A stretch of DNA of 35,043 nt from Opitutales bacterium (GCA_018700525.1 JABITN010000110.1:1-35043); one strand, 5' to 3'; shown: positions 1-7,970, numbered from the stretch's first letter. Numbers and translations: made by a program. Notes: generated by a model from the sequence alone, not told the origin.

Positions 1-120
1 ATTGCCGCCAGGGCCACGATTGCCGCCAGGGCCACGATTGCCGCCAGGGCCACGATTGCCGCCAGGGCCACGATTGCCGCCAGGGCCACGATTGCCGCCG
101 GGGCCACGATTGCCGCCAGG
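1..120 (-). repeat. 18-bp tandem repeat coding GGNRGP, at least six full units
   Basis: Six complete 18-bp units occupy bases 1-108 and a seventh, degenerate unit starts at 109. Five units are identical and the sixth differs by one base (position 101, a synonymous change). On the minus strand each unit reads Gly-Gly-Asn-Arg-Gly-Pro. The array is in frame with the gene starting at 195. Identity at third codon positions points to recent expansion by slippage or unequal recombination. The array is cut by the window edge, so the copy number is unknown. Confidence 0.97.
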
Positions 121-195
121 AGTGCCCGAACCGCCAGTGGTAGCGGCTGGAGATGAAGGAGCTGCGTTTGCAGGTGAATTTGTTTCAGTGCTCAT
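1..195 (-). CDS. rpsE: 30S ribosomal protein S5, N-terminal fragment with GGNRGP repeats (partial)
   Basis: Only the first 65 codons are present; the gene runs off the left edge. The identification rests on gene order: rpsE follows rplR in the spc operon, and the ATG lies 7 bp after the rplR stop. None of the conserved S5 fold (a dsRBD-like domain that helps decoding accuracy in the 30S) is visible. The visible part is a Ser/Thr/Ala/Pro-rich leader of about 26 residues, then GGNRGP repeated from residue 27 to the window edge. E. coli S5 has no such extension, so this would be a lineage-specific disordered basic tail. No Shine-Dalgarno sequence is visible. A separate Gly/Arg-rich protein inserted here is possible but less likely. 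Confidence 0.75.
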   Translation of the reverse strand, partial: MSTETNSPANAAPSSPAATTGGSGTPGGNRGPGGNRGPGGNRGPGGNRGPGGNRGPGGNRGPGGN

Positions 196-202
196 AGGGC
201 AA

Positions 203-565
203 TTAGAAGTCTAGGCCGGCCTCGCGAGCGGCTTCTGCAAAAGTTTTGACGCATCCATGGTACTGGCGACCATTGCGGTCGAATACCACTTTGCTGATTC
301 CCGATTCCTTGGCTTTTGCGCCGAACGACTTACCAAGTGCTAACGCTCCATCGTTATTGGCCTTCAAGTTTTGCTCGCGCAATTCCTTACCGAGGGTTGA
401 GACGAAAACAAGCGTCTTGCCTTCATCATCATTGATGACCTGGGCATAAATGTGCTTGTTGCTGAAGTGCACGCTCAAACGTGGCCGCATTTCTGTGCCC
501 GCAACTTTCTTGCGAATACGCCAGCGGCGCTTCTGTTCGAGCTCTCTCTTCTTTTGGATTTTCAT
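203..565 (-). CDS. rplR: 50S ribosomal protein L18
   Basis: L18 binds 5S rRNA and, with L5, anchors it in the central protuberance of the 50S subunit. The 120-residue product has the usual length. Its basic N-terminus (KRRWRIRKKV) is followed by the family signature RPRLSVHFSNKHIYAQVI near residues 27-44 and the C-terminal block VVFDRNGRQYHG...AREAGLDF. It lies between rplF and rpsE as in the standard spc operon. The 45-bp gap to rplF holds no obvious Shine-Dalgarno sequence, so the start is set by homology and length. Confidence 0.98.
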   Translation of the reverse strand: MKIQKKRELEQKRRWRIRKKVAGTEMRPRLSVHFSNKHIYAQVINDDEGKTLVFVSTLGKELREQNLKANNDGALALGKSFGAKAKESGISKVVFDRNGRQYHGCVKTFAEAAREAGLDF

Positions 566-610
566 TTCGAAATGATTTTAAAGTTTAGACGATAGGGTTA
601 GCGAACCGCT

Positions 611-1150
611 CTAAGCGACGGTCTTACCTTCCTTGCGGATTTCATGCTGTCCAACGATATGGACGCCCTTGCCTTTGTATGGCTCTACTGGATGGTAATG
701 ACGAATCGAAGCGGCTGCTTGACCAACGGCTTGCTTGTCAATGCCTTCGATTTTCAACTTCGTCCCATTGTCGGTTACCGTGATAGTAACGCCTTCCGGA
801 ATGTCGTAGTTGATATCGTGCGAAAAACCGAGTTTCAACGTCAGCGACTTGCCCTTGAGCGTGGCATTATAACCAACACCGCTGATCTCGATACTCTTCG
901 AGAAGCCATTAACAACGCCTTCGACCATGCCATTGACGATGGAACGAGCGGTGCCGTACATCGCAGCTGCAAAGCGGCTCTTGTTTCCAGGAGTTAGCTT
1001 GATTTTATTATCAGCGATCTCAAACGCGACATCATGCGTGAATGCTTTAGTCAATTCGCCTTTGGGACCTTTGACAGTGATTGTAGATCCATCGATAGTC
1101 ACTGTGACTGCGCCTGGAATCTCTACCGGTACTTTTCCAATTCTGCTCAT
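611..1150 (-). CDS. rplF: 50S ribosomal protein L6
   Basis: L6 binds 23S rRNA near the sarcin-ricin loop and factor-binding site. The 179-residue product is full length, opens with the family N-terminus MSRIGKVPVEIP, and has two similar alpha/beta domains. The C-terminal block around YKGKGVHIVGQHEIRKEGK is typical of L6. A GGAG-type ribosome binding site lies just upstream and overlaps the rpsH stop, which suggests translational coupling. Confidence 0.98.
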   Translation of the reverse strand: MSRIGKVPVEIPGAVTVTIDGSTITVKGPKGELTKAFTHDVAFEIADNKIKLTPGNKSRFAAAMYGTARSIVNGMVEGVVNGFSKSIEISGVGYNATLKGKSLTLKLGFSHDINYDIPEGVTITVTDNGTKLKIEGIDKQAVGQAAASIRHYHPVEPYKGKGVHIVGQHEIRKEGKTVA

Positions 1151-1165
1151 AGTGCGCTTCCTCTC

Positions 1166-1561
1166 CTACCAAACTTTACAGACCATCTCGCCACCAAGCT
1201 TTTGGCGGCGCGCATCGCGATCCTTCATCAACCCCTTAGGAGTTGTCATGATGCAAATGCCCAATCCATTGAGAACGCGAGGGATATCAGCACTCTTCGA
1301 ATAAAGTCGAAGACCGGGACGGCTAATGCGCTCCAATCCGTTGATCGAGGGATCGCCGTCGACATACTTCAACTGAACATCGAGGGTTTTATGACCCCTC
1401 TCGTCTTTGGTGTCGGAATAGTCGGCAATGAAACCTTCCTTTTTTAGAATACGCGCAATTTCAGCCTTCATCTTAGAGTGAGGTGAAACGCATAAATCCT
1501 TGCCCGCGCTGGACGCGTTACGGATGCGTGTTAAGAAGTCGCTGATTGGATCAGTATGCAT
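1166..1561 (-). CDS. rpsH: 30S ribosomal protein S8
   Basis: S8 is a primary binder of the 16S rRNA central domain, and in E. coli it is the translational repressor of the spc operon. The 131-residue product starts MHTDPISDFLTRIRNA, the conserved N-terminus, and ends with SRPGLRLY...LGICIMTTPKGLM and a basic tail, matching the family C-terminal domain. It follows rpsN after a 95-bp gap, unusually long for this operon, that contains possible RNA hairpins. No Shine-Dalgarno sequence is visible. Confidence 0.98.
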   Translation of the reverse strand: MHTDPISDFLTRIRNASSAGKDLCVSPHSKMKAEIARILKKEGFIADYSDTKDERGHKTLDVQLKYVDGDPSINGLERISRPGLRLYSKSADIPRVLNGLGICIMTTPKGLMKDRDARRQKLGGEMVCKVW

Positions 1562-1580
1562 AATTATATTTCATTTTGAA

Positions 1581-1618
1581 CCGGGCGATATCCACACTCC
1601 CGGCGTGCGCTTTCGCGC
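1581..1618 (-). promoter_or_regulatory. Potential RNA hairpins in the rpsN-rpsH gap
   Basis: In the minus-strand transcript two small stems can form before rpsH: GCGC-GAAA-GCGC (1607-1618), closed by a GNRA tetraloop, and CCGGG...CCCGG (1581-1603). Most other gaps in this operon are under 50 bp. Since S8 represses the spc operon in E. coli, a regulatory target near its own gene is conceivable, but the stems are short and nothing shows that a protein binds them. Confidence 0.3.
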
Positions 1619-1656
1619 GATTGTAAATGGTAATTGAAAATTTTGAGTTGCTAGAC

Positions 1657-1962
1657 CTACCAGGAAGATTTTGTAACGCCAGGTATTTTTCCATCTAAAG
1701 CAAGTTCGCGGAAAGTTAGGCGAGACAAACCGTAACGGCGGATGAACGCGCGAGGGCGTCCAGTGATGTTGCAACGATTGCGAATGCGAATCTTCGAGGA
1801 ATTGCGAGGCAACTTGCAAAGCTTACGCTGAGCTAAGTAGAACTCTTCGTCCGTAGAGTCGGGATTAGCCAAAATGGCCTTATACTCAGCCCGCTTACTA
1901 GCGTAGCGTTCGACGAGCCTGCGGCGTTTTTCGTTACGTGCGATAGATGATTTTTTTGCCAT
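1657..1962 (-). CDS. rpsN: 30S ribosomal protein S14, long zinc-independent form
   Basis: S14 assembles late into the 30S head. The 101-residue length and absence of the paired CxxC motifs mark this as the long, zinc-free (C-minus) form, not the 61-residue zinc form. The C-terminal signature [21 protein letters not shown], ending in GVTKSSW, is diagnostic. It lies 9 bp after rplE in the usual spc order. No Shine-Dalgarno sequence is seen; coupling to rplE is likely. Confidence 0.98.
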   Translation of the reverse strand: MAKKSSIARNEKRRRLVERYASKRAEYKAILANPDSTDEEFYLAQRKLCKLPRNSSKIRIRNRCNITGRPRAFIRRYGLSRLTFRELALDGKIPGVTKSSW

Positions 1963-1971
1963 GGTATTAAG

Positions 1972-2556
1972 TTACGCTGCAGTTTCGTCGTTGGAAGTTT
2001 CGTCTTGCTCTTCGCGTTTGCGGAAAGGCATGCCCAATAGATCGAGCAGTTCATAGCCTTCTTCGTCCGTATTCGCAGAAGTAACAATCGTGAATTCCAA
2101 ACCGGATTGACGCTTGATAGAATCAACCGAAATTTCAGGAAAAATGGTGATGTCGGTTACTCCTAGAGAGAAGTTGCCGTTTCCATCGAACTTGGAAGGG
2201 ATACCGCGAAAGTCACGAATCGAAGGCAATGCTACAGCGATGAGACGCAACAAGAAGTCCCACATACGTTCGCCACGCAAAGTTACCTTAACGCCGATCG
2301 GCATTTCCTCGCGAAGTTTGAAATTCGCGATGCTCTTCTTCGCAATGGTCTTGATTGGGCGCTGACCAGTGATCAGTCCCATGTTCTTTACCGACTCTTC
2401 CATCACGCCTTTGTCCAACAACGCGCTGACGCCCATGTTGAGCACGACCTTTTCAATACGTGGAATTTGGTAAACGTTCGTATAGCCGCGCGACTTTTTC
2501 AGCGCTTCGACTACCTTAGTATCGTAATGTTCTTTTATGAAGTTTTGAGAGCTCAT
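1972..2556 (-). CDS. rplE: 50S ribosomal protein L5
   Basis: L5 binds 5S rRNA and contacts P-site tRNA in the central protuberance. Family blocks are present: RIEKVVLNMGVSA near residue 34, ITGQRPIKTIAKKSIANFKLREEMPIG, GERMWDFLLRLI, RDFRGI, and a C-terminal TIVTSANTDEEGYELLDLLGMPFR. At 194 residues it is slightly longer than E. coli L5 (179), the excess being an acidic tail after MPFR. It sits between rplX and rpsN. Confidence 0.98.
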   Translation of the reverse strand: MSSQNFIKEHYDTKVVEALKKSRGYTNVYQIPRIEKVVLNMGVSALLDKGVMEESVKNMGLITGQRPIKTIAKKSIANFKLREEMPIGVKVTLRGERMWDFLLRLIAVALPSIRDFRGIPSKFDGNGNFSLGVTDITIFPEISVDSIKRQSGLEFTIVTSANTDEEGYELLDLLGMPFRKREEQDETSNDETAA

Positions 2557-2576
2557 AGCTTCTGTCCGGATTTCCG

Positions 2577-2589
2577 ACCCGGAACGGGT
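2577..2589 (-). promoter_or_regulatory. Small hairpin in the rplX-rplE gap
   Basis: The transcript can form ACCCG-TTC-CGGGT about 20 nt before the rplE start. In E. coli the S8 target for spc operon repression lies at the rplX/rplE junction, so the position is suggestive. The stem has only five pairs and I do not see the S8 consensus internal loop, so a role is speculative. Confidence 0.25.
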
Positions 2590-2605
2590 TCAGTTCTCTA
2601 ATAGA

Positions 2606-2863
2606 TTAGTTTTTATTCGCCGAACGCTCGTCGTACTTAGTCGCAAGCATAAGGTTGGAGGCGTGGATGGTGCCCTCGCGCTCAGCAATTTGACCATCGG
2701 GATGCTCTTCGGATTTCTTAAGGTGGCGCTTAACCATCATCAGACCTTCGACAACCGCACGATTCTTGGCAGTGCGTAGTTCGAGCACTTTTCCGCGCTT
2801 TCCCTTTTCCTTGCCTGAAAGGACAACGACTTCGTCGTTTTGCTTAATGTGTAACTTAGCCAT
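2606..2863 (-). CDS. rplX: 50S ribosomal protein L24
   Basis: L24 is an early assembly initiator that binds domain I of 23S rRNA. The KOW motif is visible near residues 8-35 (NDEVVVLSGKEKGKRGKVLEL), followed by MMVKRHLKKS. The protein has 85 residues against about 104 in E. coli, lacking the usual C-terminal portion. A good ribosome binding site (GGAGG) lies within the end of rplN, which stops 2 bp upstream, so the two genes are probably coupled. Confidence 0.96.
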   Translation of the reverse strand: MAKLHIKQNDEVVVLSGKEKGKRGKVLELRTAKNRAVVEGLMMVKRHLKKSEEHPDGQIAEREGTIHASNLMLATKYDERSANKN

Positions 2864-2865
2864 GA

Positions 2866-3231
2866 TTAAAGTACCTCCGGAGCTAGGGAAACGATCTTCA
2901 TGAACTTCTTCGTGCGAAGCTCACGAGCCACTGGCCCAAATATACGGGTTCCACGTGGATTACCATTGTTGTCGAGCAAAACGATCGCGTTGCTATCGAA
3001 ACGCAAATAGCTCCCGTCGCGACGACGAATAGGGTACTTCGTACGAACGACGACAGCCTTTACGACTTCGCCCTTCTTAACAGAAGAATCAACGGAGCTT
3101 TCCCTGATGTTTACCACGACGACGTCGCCAATGCTGGCCGTCTTCTTAAGTTGACCCAAGCGACGGATCATATGAGCGCGCTTGGCACCTGTGTTATCTG
3201 CTATCTGCAGTTCTGAACGTAATTGAATCAT
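2866..3231 (-). CDS. rplN: 50S ribosomal protein L14
   Basis: L14 lies at the subunit interface and forms bridge contacts with 16S rRNA. The 121-residue product matches the family along its length: [22 protein letters not shown], the [26 protein letters not shown] core, and [13 protein letters not shown]...[11 protein letters not shown] at the end. A clear AAGGAG ribosome binding site precedes the ATG. It is the usual first gene of the spc group, but here it follows rpsQ by only 14 bp, so the S10 and spc groups form one unit. Confidence 0.98.
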   Translation of the reverse strand: MIQLRSELQIADNTGAKRAHMIRRLGQLKKTASIGDVVVVNIRESSVDSSVKKGEVVKAVVVRTKYPIRRRDGSYLRFDSNAIVLLDNNGNPRGTRIFGPVARELRTKKFMKIVSLAPEVL

Positions 3232-3245
3232 TATTACCTACTCCT

Positions 3246-3554
3246 TTATTCTGCCGCCGCAGTTTCCTCAGTCTCTGTAGTCGCGCCGCCATAAACAGGA
3301 GCGCGATCAACGATACGAACCAAGCGCCAGCGCTTTAGTCGACTCAGTGGACGCGTCTCCATAATTTCGACCCGATCGCCTAGGCGAGCGTCATTTTTTT
3401 CGTCGTGCACATGCACGTCGGTTTTACGGTTGATCACCTTACGGTAGCGTGGGTGAGGTTTCTTATATTTGTAGGTAACCTTTATGGACTTGTCGCCCGA
3501 GATCGAGGTTACGATGCCGCTAAGTTCTTTTCTGCTATTGCGCTCGTTTTCCAT
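3246..3554 (-). CDS. rpsQ: 30S ribosomal protein S17
   Basis: S17 is a primary 16S rRNA binder with an OB fold. Family blocks: RKELSGIVTSISGDKSIKV near the N-terminus, HPRYRKVINRKTDVHVHDE, then GDRVEIMETRPLSRLKRWRLVRIV. At 102 residues it is longer than the roughly 84 of E. coli because of a Thr/Glu/Ala-rich acidic tail. It lies between rpmC and rplN as expected. No Shine-Dalgarno sequence is seen. Confidence 0.98.
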   Translation of the reverse strand: MENERNSRKELSGIVTSISGDKSIKVTYKYKKPHPRYRKVINRKTDVHVHDEKNDARLGDRVEIMETRPLSRLKRWRLVRIVDRAPVYGGATTETEETAAAE

Positions 3555-3573
3555 GGCTTATCAATGCTTGGTG

Positions 3574-3780
3574 TTAAGCGGACTTTGCCTCCGTAAGGAG
3601 CTTCTCGCTGCGGATGGTCTCCATCTTTGCGATGTCCTTGCGGCGCTGAGTCAGCTCCGCCGTATTTTCGACTTGTCCAGTCTGCTTGCGCAGCTTGAGT
3701 TGCAAGAGTTGATCGCGAGTATCGCGGATCGTTTTCTCGATTTCGGCGAGCGAAAGTTCTCTGATTTCTTTTACCTTCAT
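3574..3780 (-). CDS. rpmC: 50S ribosomal protein L29
   Basis: L29 is a small helical hairpin protein near the peptide exit tunnel, a contact site for trigger factor and SRP. The 68-residue product starts [18 protein letters not shown] and contains [19 protein letters not shown] and [14 protein letters not shown], the family pattern. An AAGGGG element lies about 11 nt before the ATG, within the end of the upstream region after rplP. A longer overlapping frame here (3509-3805) is out of frame and not real. Confidence 0.97.
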   Translation of the reverse strand: MKVKEIRELSLAEIEKTIRDTRDQLLQLKLRKQTGQVENTAELTQRRKDIAKMETIRSEKLLTEAKSA

Positions 3781-3801
3781 GTTCGTGAGTTCCCCTTAGG
3801 A

Positions 3802-4224
3802 TCAATCCATGTTCTCACGCACAATAAAGCGTGTTTTGAAAGGAAGTTTGGTGTCTGCCAAACGCATCGCTTCACGAGCAACCGATAGCGTAACGCCAGC
3901 CAATTCGAAAAGGATCAAGCCAGGCTTGACAACCGCCACATAGTGATCGACCGGCCCCTTACCCTTACCCATACGGGTTTCGAGAGGCTTTTTGGTAATC
4001 GGCTTGTGGGGGAATACTCGAATCCAGAGCTTTCCTTTACGTTTCATGTGACGCGTGATTGCGACACGCGCTGCTTCTATTTGATTACCTGTGAAGTATC
4101 CACGTCCAAGAGATTGGATGGCGAAATCGCCAAATGCCATGGTGTCGCCACCTTTGGCATTGCCGCGCATGCGGCCCTTCATGGATTTACGGTACTTCGT
4201 TCTGGAAGGTGTTAGTGCTGGCAT
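3802..4224 (-). CDS. rplP: 50S ribosomal protein L16
   Basis: L16 organises the A-site region of the 50S subunit. The 140-residue protein contains [23 protein letters not shown] near the N-terminus, the block [24 protein letters not shown], the region around [11 protein letters not shown], and a C-terminal [13 protein letters not shown]. It follows rpsC closely, as in standard S10 operons. No strong ribosome binding site is present, so translational coupling with rpsC is likely. Confidence 0.98.
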   Translation of the reverse strand: MPALTPSRTKYRKSMKGRMRGNAKGGDTMAFGDFAIQSLGRGYFTGNQIEAARVAITRHMKRKGKLWIRVFPHKPITKKPLETRMGKGKGPVDHYVAVVKPGLILFELAGVTLSVAREAMRLADTKLPFKTRFIVRENMD

Positions 4225-4238
4225 GGCTTAGTAGAAGT

Positions 4239-4865
4239 TTATTTTTCGTCCTTATTGAAGACCCAGCACTTAACTCCAATGATACCGTAAACGGTCTTGG
4301 CTGTGGAGGTGCCGTAATCGATGTTTTCACGCAGTGTATGAAGAGGCACACTGCCTTGGCGTTGAACCTCAGTACGGGCGATGTCCGCACCGCCGAGACG
4401 ACCGCCAACCTGTACCTTAATTCCGTCAGCTCCGAGGCTCATCGCGATCTGCACGGCCTTTTTCATGGCGCGGCGAAAAGAGATACGGCGTTCGAGCTGA
4501 AGAGCAACGTTGTCAGCAACGAGCTTAGCGTCGAGCTCAGGCTTCTTGACTTCCTGGATGTCGATCAAGATGTCCTTACCAGTCATTACCGCGAGCTCTT
4601 CCTTGATGTTTTCGATCTCTTGGCCCTTGCGACCGATAACGATACCAGGACGAGCAGTGAAGATCTTGACACGGACGCGAGCCGAAGCGCGTTCGATAAA
4701 GATGCGTGGAACGGACGCGAACTCGAGTTTCTTCATCAGCTTTTCGCGGATGATGTAGTCCTCGTGAAGCGTCTTCGCGAAATCGCGCTTTGGAGCGAAC
4801 CAGCGAGATTGCCAGTTGCGGTTTACGGCGAGACGGAAACCGATAGGATGCGTTTTTTGACCCAT
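4239..4865 (-). CDS. rpsC: 30S ribosomal protein S3
   Basis: S3 lines the mRNA entry tunnel and contributes to helicase activity of the 30S subunit. The 208-residue product opens [12 protein letters not shown] and carries a type II KH domain with the loop [11 protein letters not shown] near residues 74-84. The C-terminal domain includes [14 protein letters not shown] and [19 protein letters not shown], both family hallmarks. The length is slightly shorter than E. coli S3 (233) through a reduced C-terminal tail. It lies between rplV and rplP. Confidence 0.98.
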   Translation of the reverse strand: MGQKTHPIGFRLAVNRNWQSRWFAPKRDFAKTLHEDYIIREKLMKKLEFASVPRIFIERASARVRVKIFTARPGIVIGRKGQEIENIKEELAVMTGKDILIDIQEVKKPELDAKLVADNVALQLERRISFRRAMKKAVQIAMSLGADGIKVQVGGRLGGADIARTEVQRQGSVPLHTLRENIDYGTSTAKTVYGIIGVKCWVFNKDEK

Positions 4866-4878
4866 ATGTCGTAATTCT

Positions 4879-5214
4879 TTAAGCGTTGTCGGTTAGTACG
4901 ATGCGAATGTGCGACATGCGCTTACGACGCTTGGCAACACCGCCACGGGCAGCTGCCTTGAATCGCTTGAGAGCAGGGCCCATTTCAACTATCGCCTTAT
5001 CAACCGTCAAATTGTCGGCCGAGAGATCGTGATTGTTTTCAGCATTGGCAATAGCCGACTGCAATGTCTTAGAAATCAAAGCCGCCGACTTGCGGGGGAT
5101 GAATTTCAATAAGTCCAAGGCGTCGGTCGCTTGCTTGCCGCGAATGACTCGGGCAACTTCGTTCACCTTCTTGGGAGACATGCGTGCGTATTTAGTGAGG
5201 GCGTATACTTCCAT
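4879..5214 (-). CDS. rplV: 50S ribosomal protein L22
   Basis: L22 lines the nascent-peptide exit tunnel with a long beta hairpin, a known macrolide-resistance site. The 111-residue protein includes [18 protein letters not shown], the LIVLTDNA-like end RIVLTDNA and the hairpin region [23 protein letters not shown]. No deletion is evident in the hairpin. A TAGGAGA ribosome binding site precedes the ATG. It lies between rpsS and rpsC. Confidence 0.98.
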   Translation of the reverse strand: MEVYALTKYARMSPKKVNEVARVIRGKQATDALDLLKFIPRKSAALISKTLQSAIANAENNHDLSADNLTVDKAIVEMGPALKRFKAAARGGVAKRRKRMSHIRIVLTDNA

Positions 5215-5230
5215 TAATCAATTCTCCTAA

Positions 5231-5494
5231 TTACTTACTGCCACCGTGGGATTTGAACATGCGCGATTGAGAGAACTCACCGAGCTTGTGTCCAACCATG
5301 TTTTCAGTGACGTAGACAGGAATGAACATCTTGCCGTTGTGCACGTTGAAGTTAAGGCCCACGAAATCTGGTGTGATCGTAGAACGGCGAGACCAAGTTT
5401 GGATCGGCTTGCGATCATTGGCACCCTGAGCTCGATCGACTTTCACCATGAGGTGAGGGTCAACGAAAAATCCTTTTTTTATTGAGCGAGACAT
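5231..5494 (-). CDS. rpsS: 30S ribosomal protein S19
   Basis: S19 is in the 30S head and contacts the 50S central protuberance. The 87-residue product has [16 protein letters not shown] at the N-terminus, [25 protein letters not shown] in the centre and the motif [12 protein letters not shown], all typical. The best Shine-Dalgarno sequence of the operon (AGGAGGAG) precedes its start. Confidence 0.98.
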   Translation of the reverse strand: MSRSIKKGFFVDPHLMVKVDRAQGANDRKPIQTWSRRSTITPDFVGLNFNVHNGKMFIPVYVTENMVGHKLGEFSQSRMFKSHGGSK

Positions 5495-5515
5495 ATCTTA
5501 ATTTCTCCTCCTAAT

Positions 5516-6367
5516 TTAGCGCTTGAACTTGCGACCGTTACGACGGACCAAGATGAAACTGTTACTTTGCTTAGACTTGCGACGAGTTGGGAAACCTTTC
5601 GCCAACTGACCCCAAGGAGATACGAGCATTTGGCGACCGCCGCCACCTTTACTCTTCGCTTCACCTCCACCATTGGGGTGATCAACCGGATTCATGACAA
5701 CACCGCGAACACGTGGGCGCTTGCCTTTCCAGCGGTTACGTCCGGCCTTACCGATAACTACTTTCGAATGCTCCGCATTGCTGACGGTACCAACCGTCGC
5801 CATACATTTGCTGCTGACCAAACGAACTTCACCCGATGGCAATCTTAATTGAGCGTGCTTACCTTCGACTTTGATCAGTTCGAGCGAGTTACCAGCGGAA
5901 CGAGCCATTTGAGCCCCTTTGCCAGGTAGCAATTCAACTGCGTGCAATTTAGTCGAGGCGGGGATTAGCTCCAACGGCATAGCATTGCCTGGATTGAATT
6001 CGAGCAGCTTCAAGGACGATTCCACCTTGTCGCCAACACTCAGTCCTTCAGGAGCGATGATATAGCGTTTTTCACCGTCGGCGTATGCAAGCAAGGCGAT
6101 GTGCGCAGTCCGGCCTGGATCGTATTCGATCGCTTGAACTTTCGCAGGAATGTCGAACTTGGTACGTTTAAAATCGACGATACGAAGCAAACGTTTGTGT
6201 CCACCACCACGGCGACGCGAAGTGACGCGACCGTAACAGTTACGACCAGCAGACTTGCTGTACGAAGTCGTCAGACTCTTCTCCGGACGTTTTTGCGTGA
6301 TATCCCTTTTTTGGAGTACCGCGAAACGCAAGCTCGGAGTCGTAGGGTTAAATTTGATAATAGCCAT
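5516..6367 (-). CDS. rplB: 50S ribosomal protein L2
   Basis: L2 is required for subunit association and lies near the peptidyl transferase centre. The 283-residue protein has the N-terminal RNCYGRVTSRRRGGGHKRLLRIVDF, the central LKLLEFNPGNAMPLELIPASTKLHAVEL, and the conserved MNPVDHPNGGGE loop near the C-terminus. The functionally important histidine of the VDH motif (His229 in mature E. coli numbering) is kept; the next His of DHPHGGG is Asn. A GGAGA element precedes the ATG. Confidence 0.98.
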   Translation of the reverse strand: MAIIKFNPTTPSLRFAVLQKRDITQKRPEKSLTTSYSKSAGRNCYGRVTSRRRGGGHKRLLRIVDFKRTKFDIPAKVQAIEYDPGRTAHIALLAYADGEKRYIIAPEGLSVGDKVESSLKLLEFNPGNAMPLELIPASTKLHAVELLPGKGAQMARSAGNSLELIKVEGKHAQLRLPSGEVRLVSSKCMATVGTVSNAEHSKVVIGKAGRNRWKGKRPRVRGVVMNPVDHPNGGGEAKSKGGGGRQMLVSPWGQLAKGFPTRRKSKQSNSFILVRRNGRKFKR

Positions 6368-6385
6368 TTTCTAAAGTCTCCAAAC

Positions 6386-6673
6386 TTATACGATTTCGAT
6401 GGTGTCGCCCTGCTTGAGCGTGACGATTGCCTTCTTGTAATCAGACTTGTAGTTAGCTGTACCAGTCTTACGGTTACGTGTGGGCTTACCCTTTTGATTA
6501 ATGACGTTCACGCGAGTAACGTTTACGTCGAATACCTTTTCCACTGCAGCCTTGATCGCGAACTTGTTCGCGTCCTTGAATACGTCGAACGTGTACTGAC
6601 CATCTTCCGACGACTGCAAGTTAGACTTTTCAGTCAAACGAAGCGATTTGAGAATTTTGTCTGCTTGAATCAT
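6386..6673 (-). CDS. rplW: 50S ribosomal protein L23
   Basis: L23 surrounds the tunnel exit and is the docking site for trigger factor and SRP. The 95-residue protein has the pattern LRLTEKSN...YTFDVFKDANKFAIKAAVEKVFDV, then VTRVNVINQKGKPTRNRKTG and the C-terminal KKAIVTLKQGDTIEI. Its ATG overlaps the rplD TGA by 4 bp (ATGA), and a strong AAAGGAGG lies inside the end of rplD, showing translational coupling. Confidence 0.98.
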   Translation of the reverse strand: MIQADKILKSLRLTEKSNLQSSEDGQYTFDVFKDANKFAIKAAVEKVFDVNVTRVNVINQKGKPTRNRKTGTANYKSDYKKAIVTLKQGDTIEIV

Positions 6674-7302
6674 TTCGAGCCTCCTTTCGCACGCTCAACA
6701 AGAACGTCCATGCCCTTCCGGGTAATGATAATTTTCGCGAAATCACACAAATCGGTAACGCTTACGATCGCGGCTTCTTCCAAAACGACGCCTCGTAAAT
6801 TGCGAATCGCCAACATTGAAGTATCGCTGAATGACGCATCGACGATCAGAAGATTTCCTTCTGGAGCAATGCCTCTAATAAGACTGTTCGCTACACTAGT
6901 TTTCGCCGGAGCTATATCCAATGAATCGACAATCAACAACGATCCGTCTTCCGCTCTTTCGAACAAAGCTCGGCAGAACGCAAGTTGACGTACCTTCTTG
7001 TTAATCTTCTTAGAGTAGTCTCGTGGCTTCGGGCCGAATACGATACCGCCGCCAACCCAGATCGGGGAACGCGAACTACCAGCGCGAGCGCGACCGGTAC
7101 CCTTTTGACGCCAAGGCTTCTTGCCGCCACCGCGAACTTCGCCGCGTGTTTTCGTATTGGCGCTGCCCTGACGACCGTTCGCCGCTTGGGCTACGATCAC
7201 TTCCTTTACGGCTTGTACGCCTTTGCTGTCTTCGAACACCGGAATGTCGAATTCACTTTCGCCGCTTTCGCCGCCCTCGTTACTAAATACTTTCAATTTC
7301 AT
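6670..7302 (-). CDS. rplD: 50S ribosomal protein L4
   Basis: L4 is an early assembly protein whose extended loop lines the exit tunnel; in E. coli it also represses the S10 operon. The 210-residue product has the loop signature RGGGKKPWRQKGTGRARAGS followed by PIWVGGGIVFGPKPRDY. Conservation weakens after this, as usual for L4, ending in a typical VLVERAKGGSK. An AAAGGA element precedes its start. It overlaps rplW by 4 bp. Confidence 0.97.
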   Translation of the reverse strand: MKLKVFSNEGGESGESEFDIPVFEDSKGVQAVKEVIVAQAANGRQGSANTKTRGEVRGGGKKPWRQKGTGRARAGSSRSPIWVGGGIVFGPKPRDYSKKINKKVRQLAFCRALFERAEDGSLLIVDSLDIAPAKTSVANSLIRGIAPEGNLLIVDASFSDTSMLAIRNLRGVVLEEAAIVSVTDLCDFAKIIITRKGMDVLVERAKGGSK

Positions 7303-7323
7303 GGTCTTTCGATCCTTTCAGGC

Positions 7324-7953
7324 TTATTTACCCTTGATGGCGCTACGTACGAGAATCGTGTCGCCATTGGCTCCAGGAATTCCGCCTTTAACCAAGATAA
7401 GGTTCTTTTCGGCATCGATCTTCATCACTCGAAGATTCTGAACCGTGCGTTGCTTGCCGCCCATACGACCCGGCATCTTTTGGTTCTTGAATACGTGTCC
7501 TGGCCATTGGCAAAGACCGATCGAACCGATACGGCGATGGAACATCGAACCATGAGAAGCAGGTCCGCCCTTTACATTAAAGCGCTTCATAACGCCTTGA
7601 AATCCACGACCCTTGGAGGTGCCAATGATGTCGATCTTCTGGCCTTCCTCGAATTTCGTTACATCCAGAACATCGCCTGGAGCATATTCAGGGGACGCAT
7701 CACAGCGTACTTCGCGAATAGCGCGAGGAGTCGCTACGCCATGCTTCTTCGCATGATTGCGTTCTGCCTTGCTCGCCCGTTTTTCCTTCTTAGTCTCGTA
7801 ACCGATCTGAATGGCGTTGTAGCCGTCAGACTCGGTCGTCTTGACCTGAAGTACCGGACATGGGCCAGCCTGGATGACTGTGACGGAAACCTGAACGGTG
7901 CCGTCATAAATCTGGGTCATACCCAGTTTCTTGCCTAAGAGTGTATAGTTCAT
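7324..7953 (-). CDS. rplC: 50S ribosomal protein L3
   Basis: L3 reaches toward the peptidyl transferase centre. The 209-residue protein starts MNYTLLGKKLGMTQIY and contains the family core TSKGRGFQGVMKRFNVKGGPASHGSMFHRRIGSIG, then PGRMGGKQRTVQNLRV. It is preceded by an unusual 93-bp gap after rpsJ with two hairpins. No Shine-Dalgarno sequence is visible, so access to its start may depend on this leader. Confidence 0.98.
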   Translation of the reverse strand: MNYTLLGKKLGMTQIYDGTVQVSVTVIQAGPCPVLQVKTTESDGYNAIQIGYETKKEKRASKAERNHAKKHGVATPRAIREVRCDASPEYAPGDVLDVTKFEEGQKIDIIGTSKGRGFQGVMKRFNVKGGPASHGSMFHRRIGSIGLCQWPGHVFKNQKMPGRMGGKQRTVQNLRVMKIDAEKNLILVKGGIPGANGDTILVRSAIKGK

Positions 7954-7970
7954 AATTCTAAGAGGTAGGT

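Noticed and set aside
2-214. Plus-strand frame coding a PPGPRL repeat
   Set aside because: It is the antisense reading of the GGNRGP repeat at the start of rpsE; it also runs into rplR and has no other support.
6985-7938. Long plus-strand frame opposite rplD and rplC
   Set aside because: Antisense to two certain ribosomal genes, with a composition unlike a real protein; long antisense frames are common opposite such genes.
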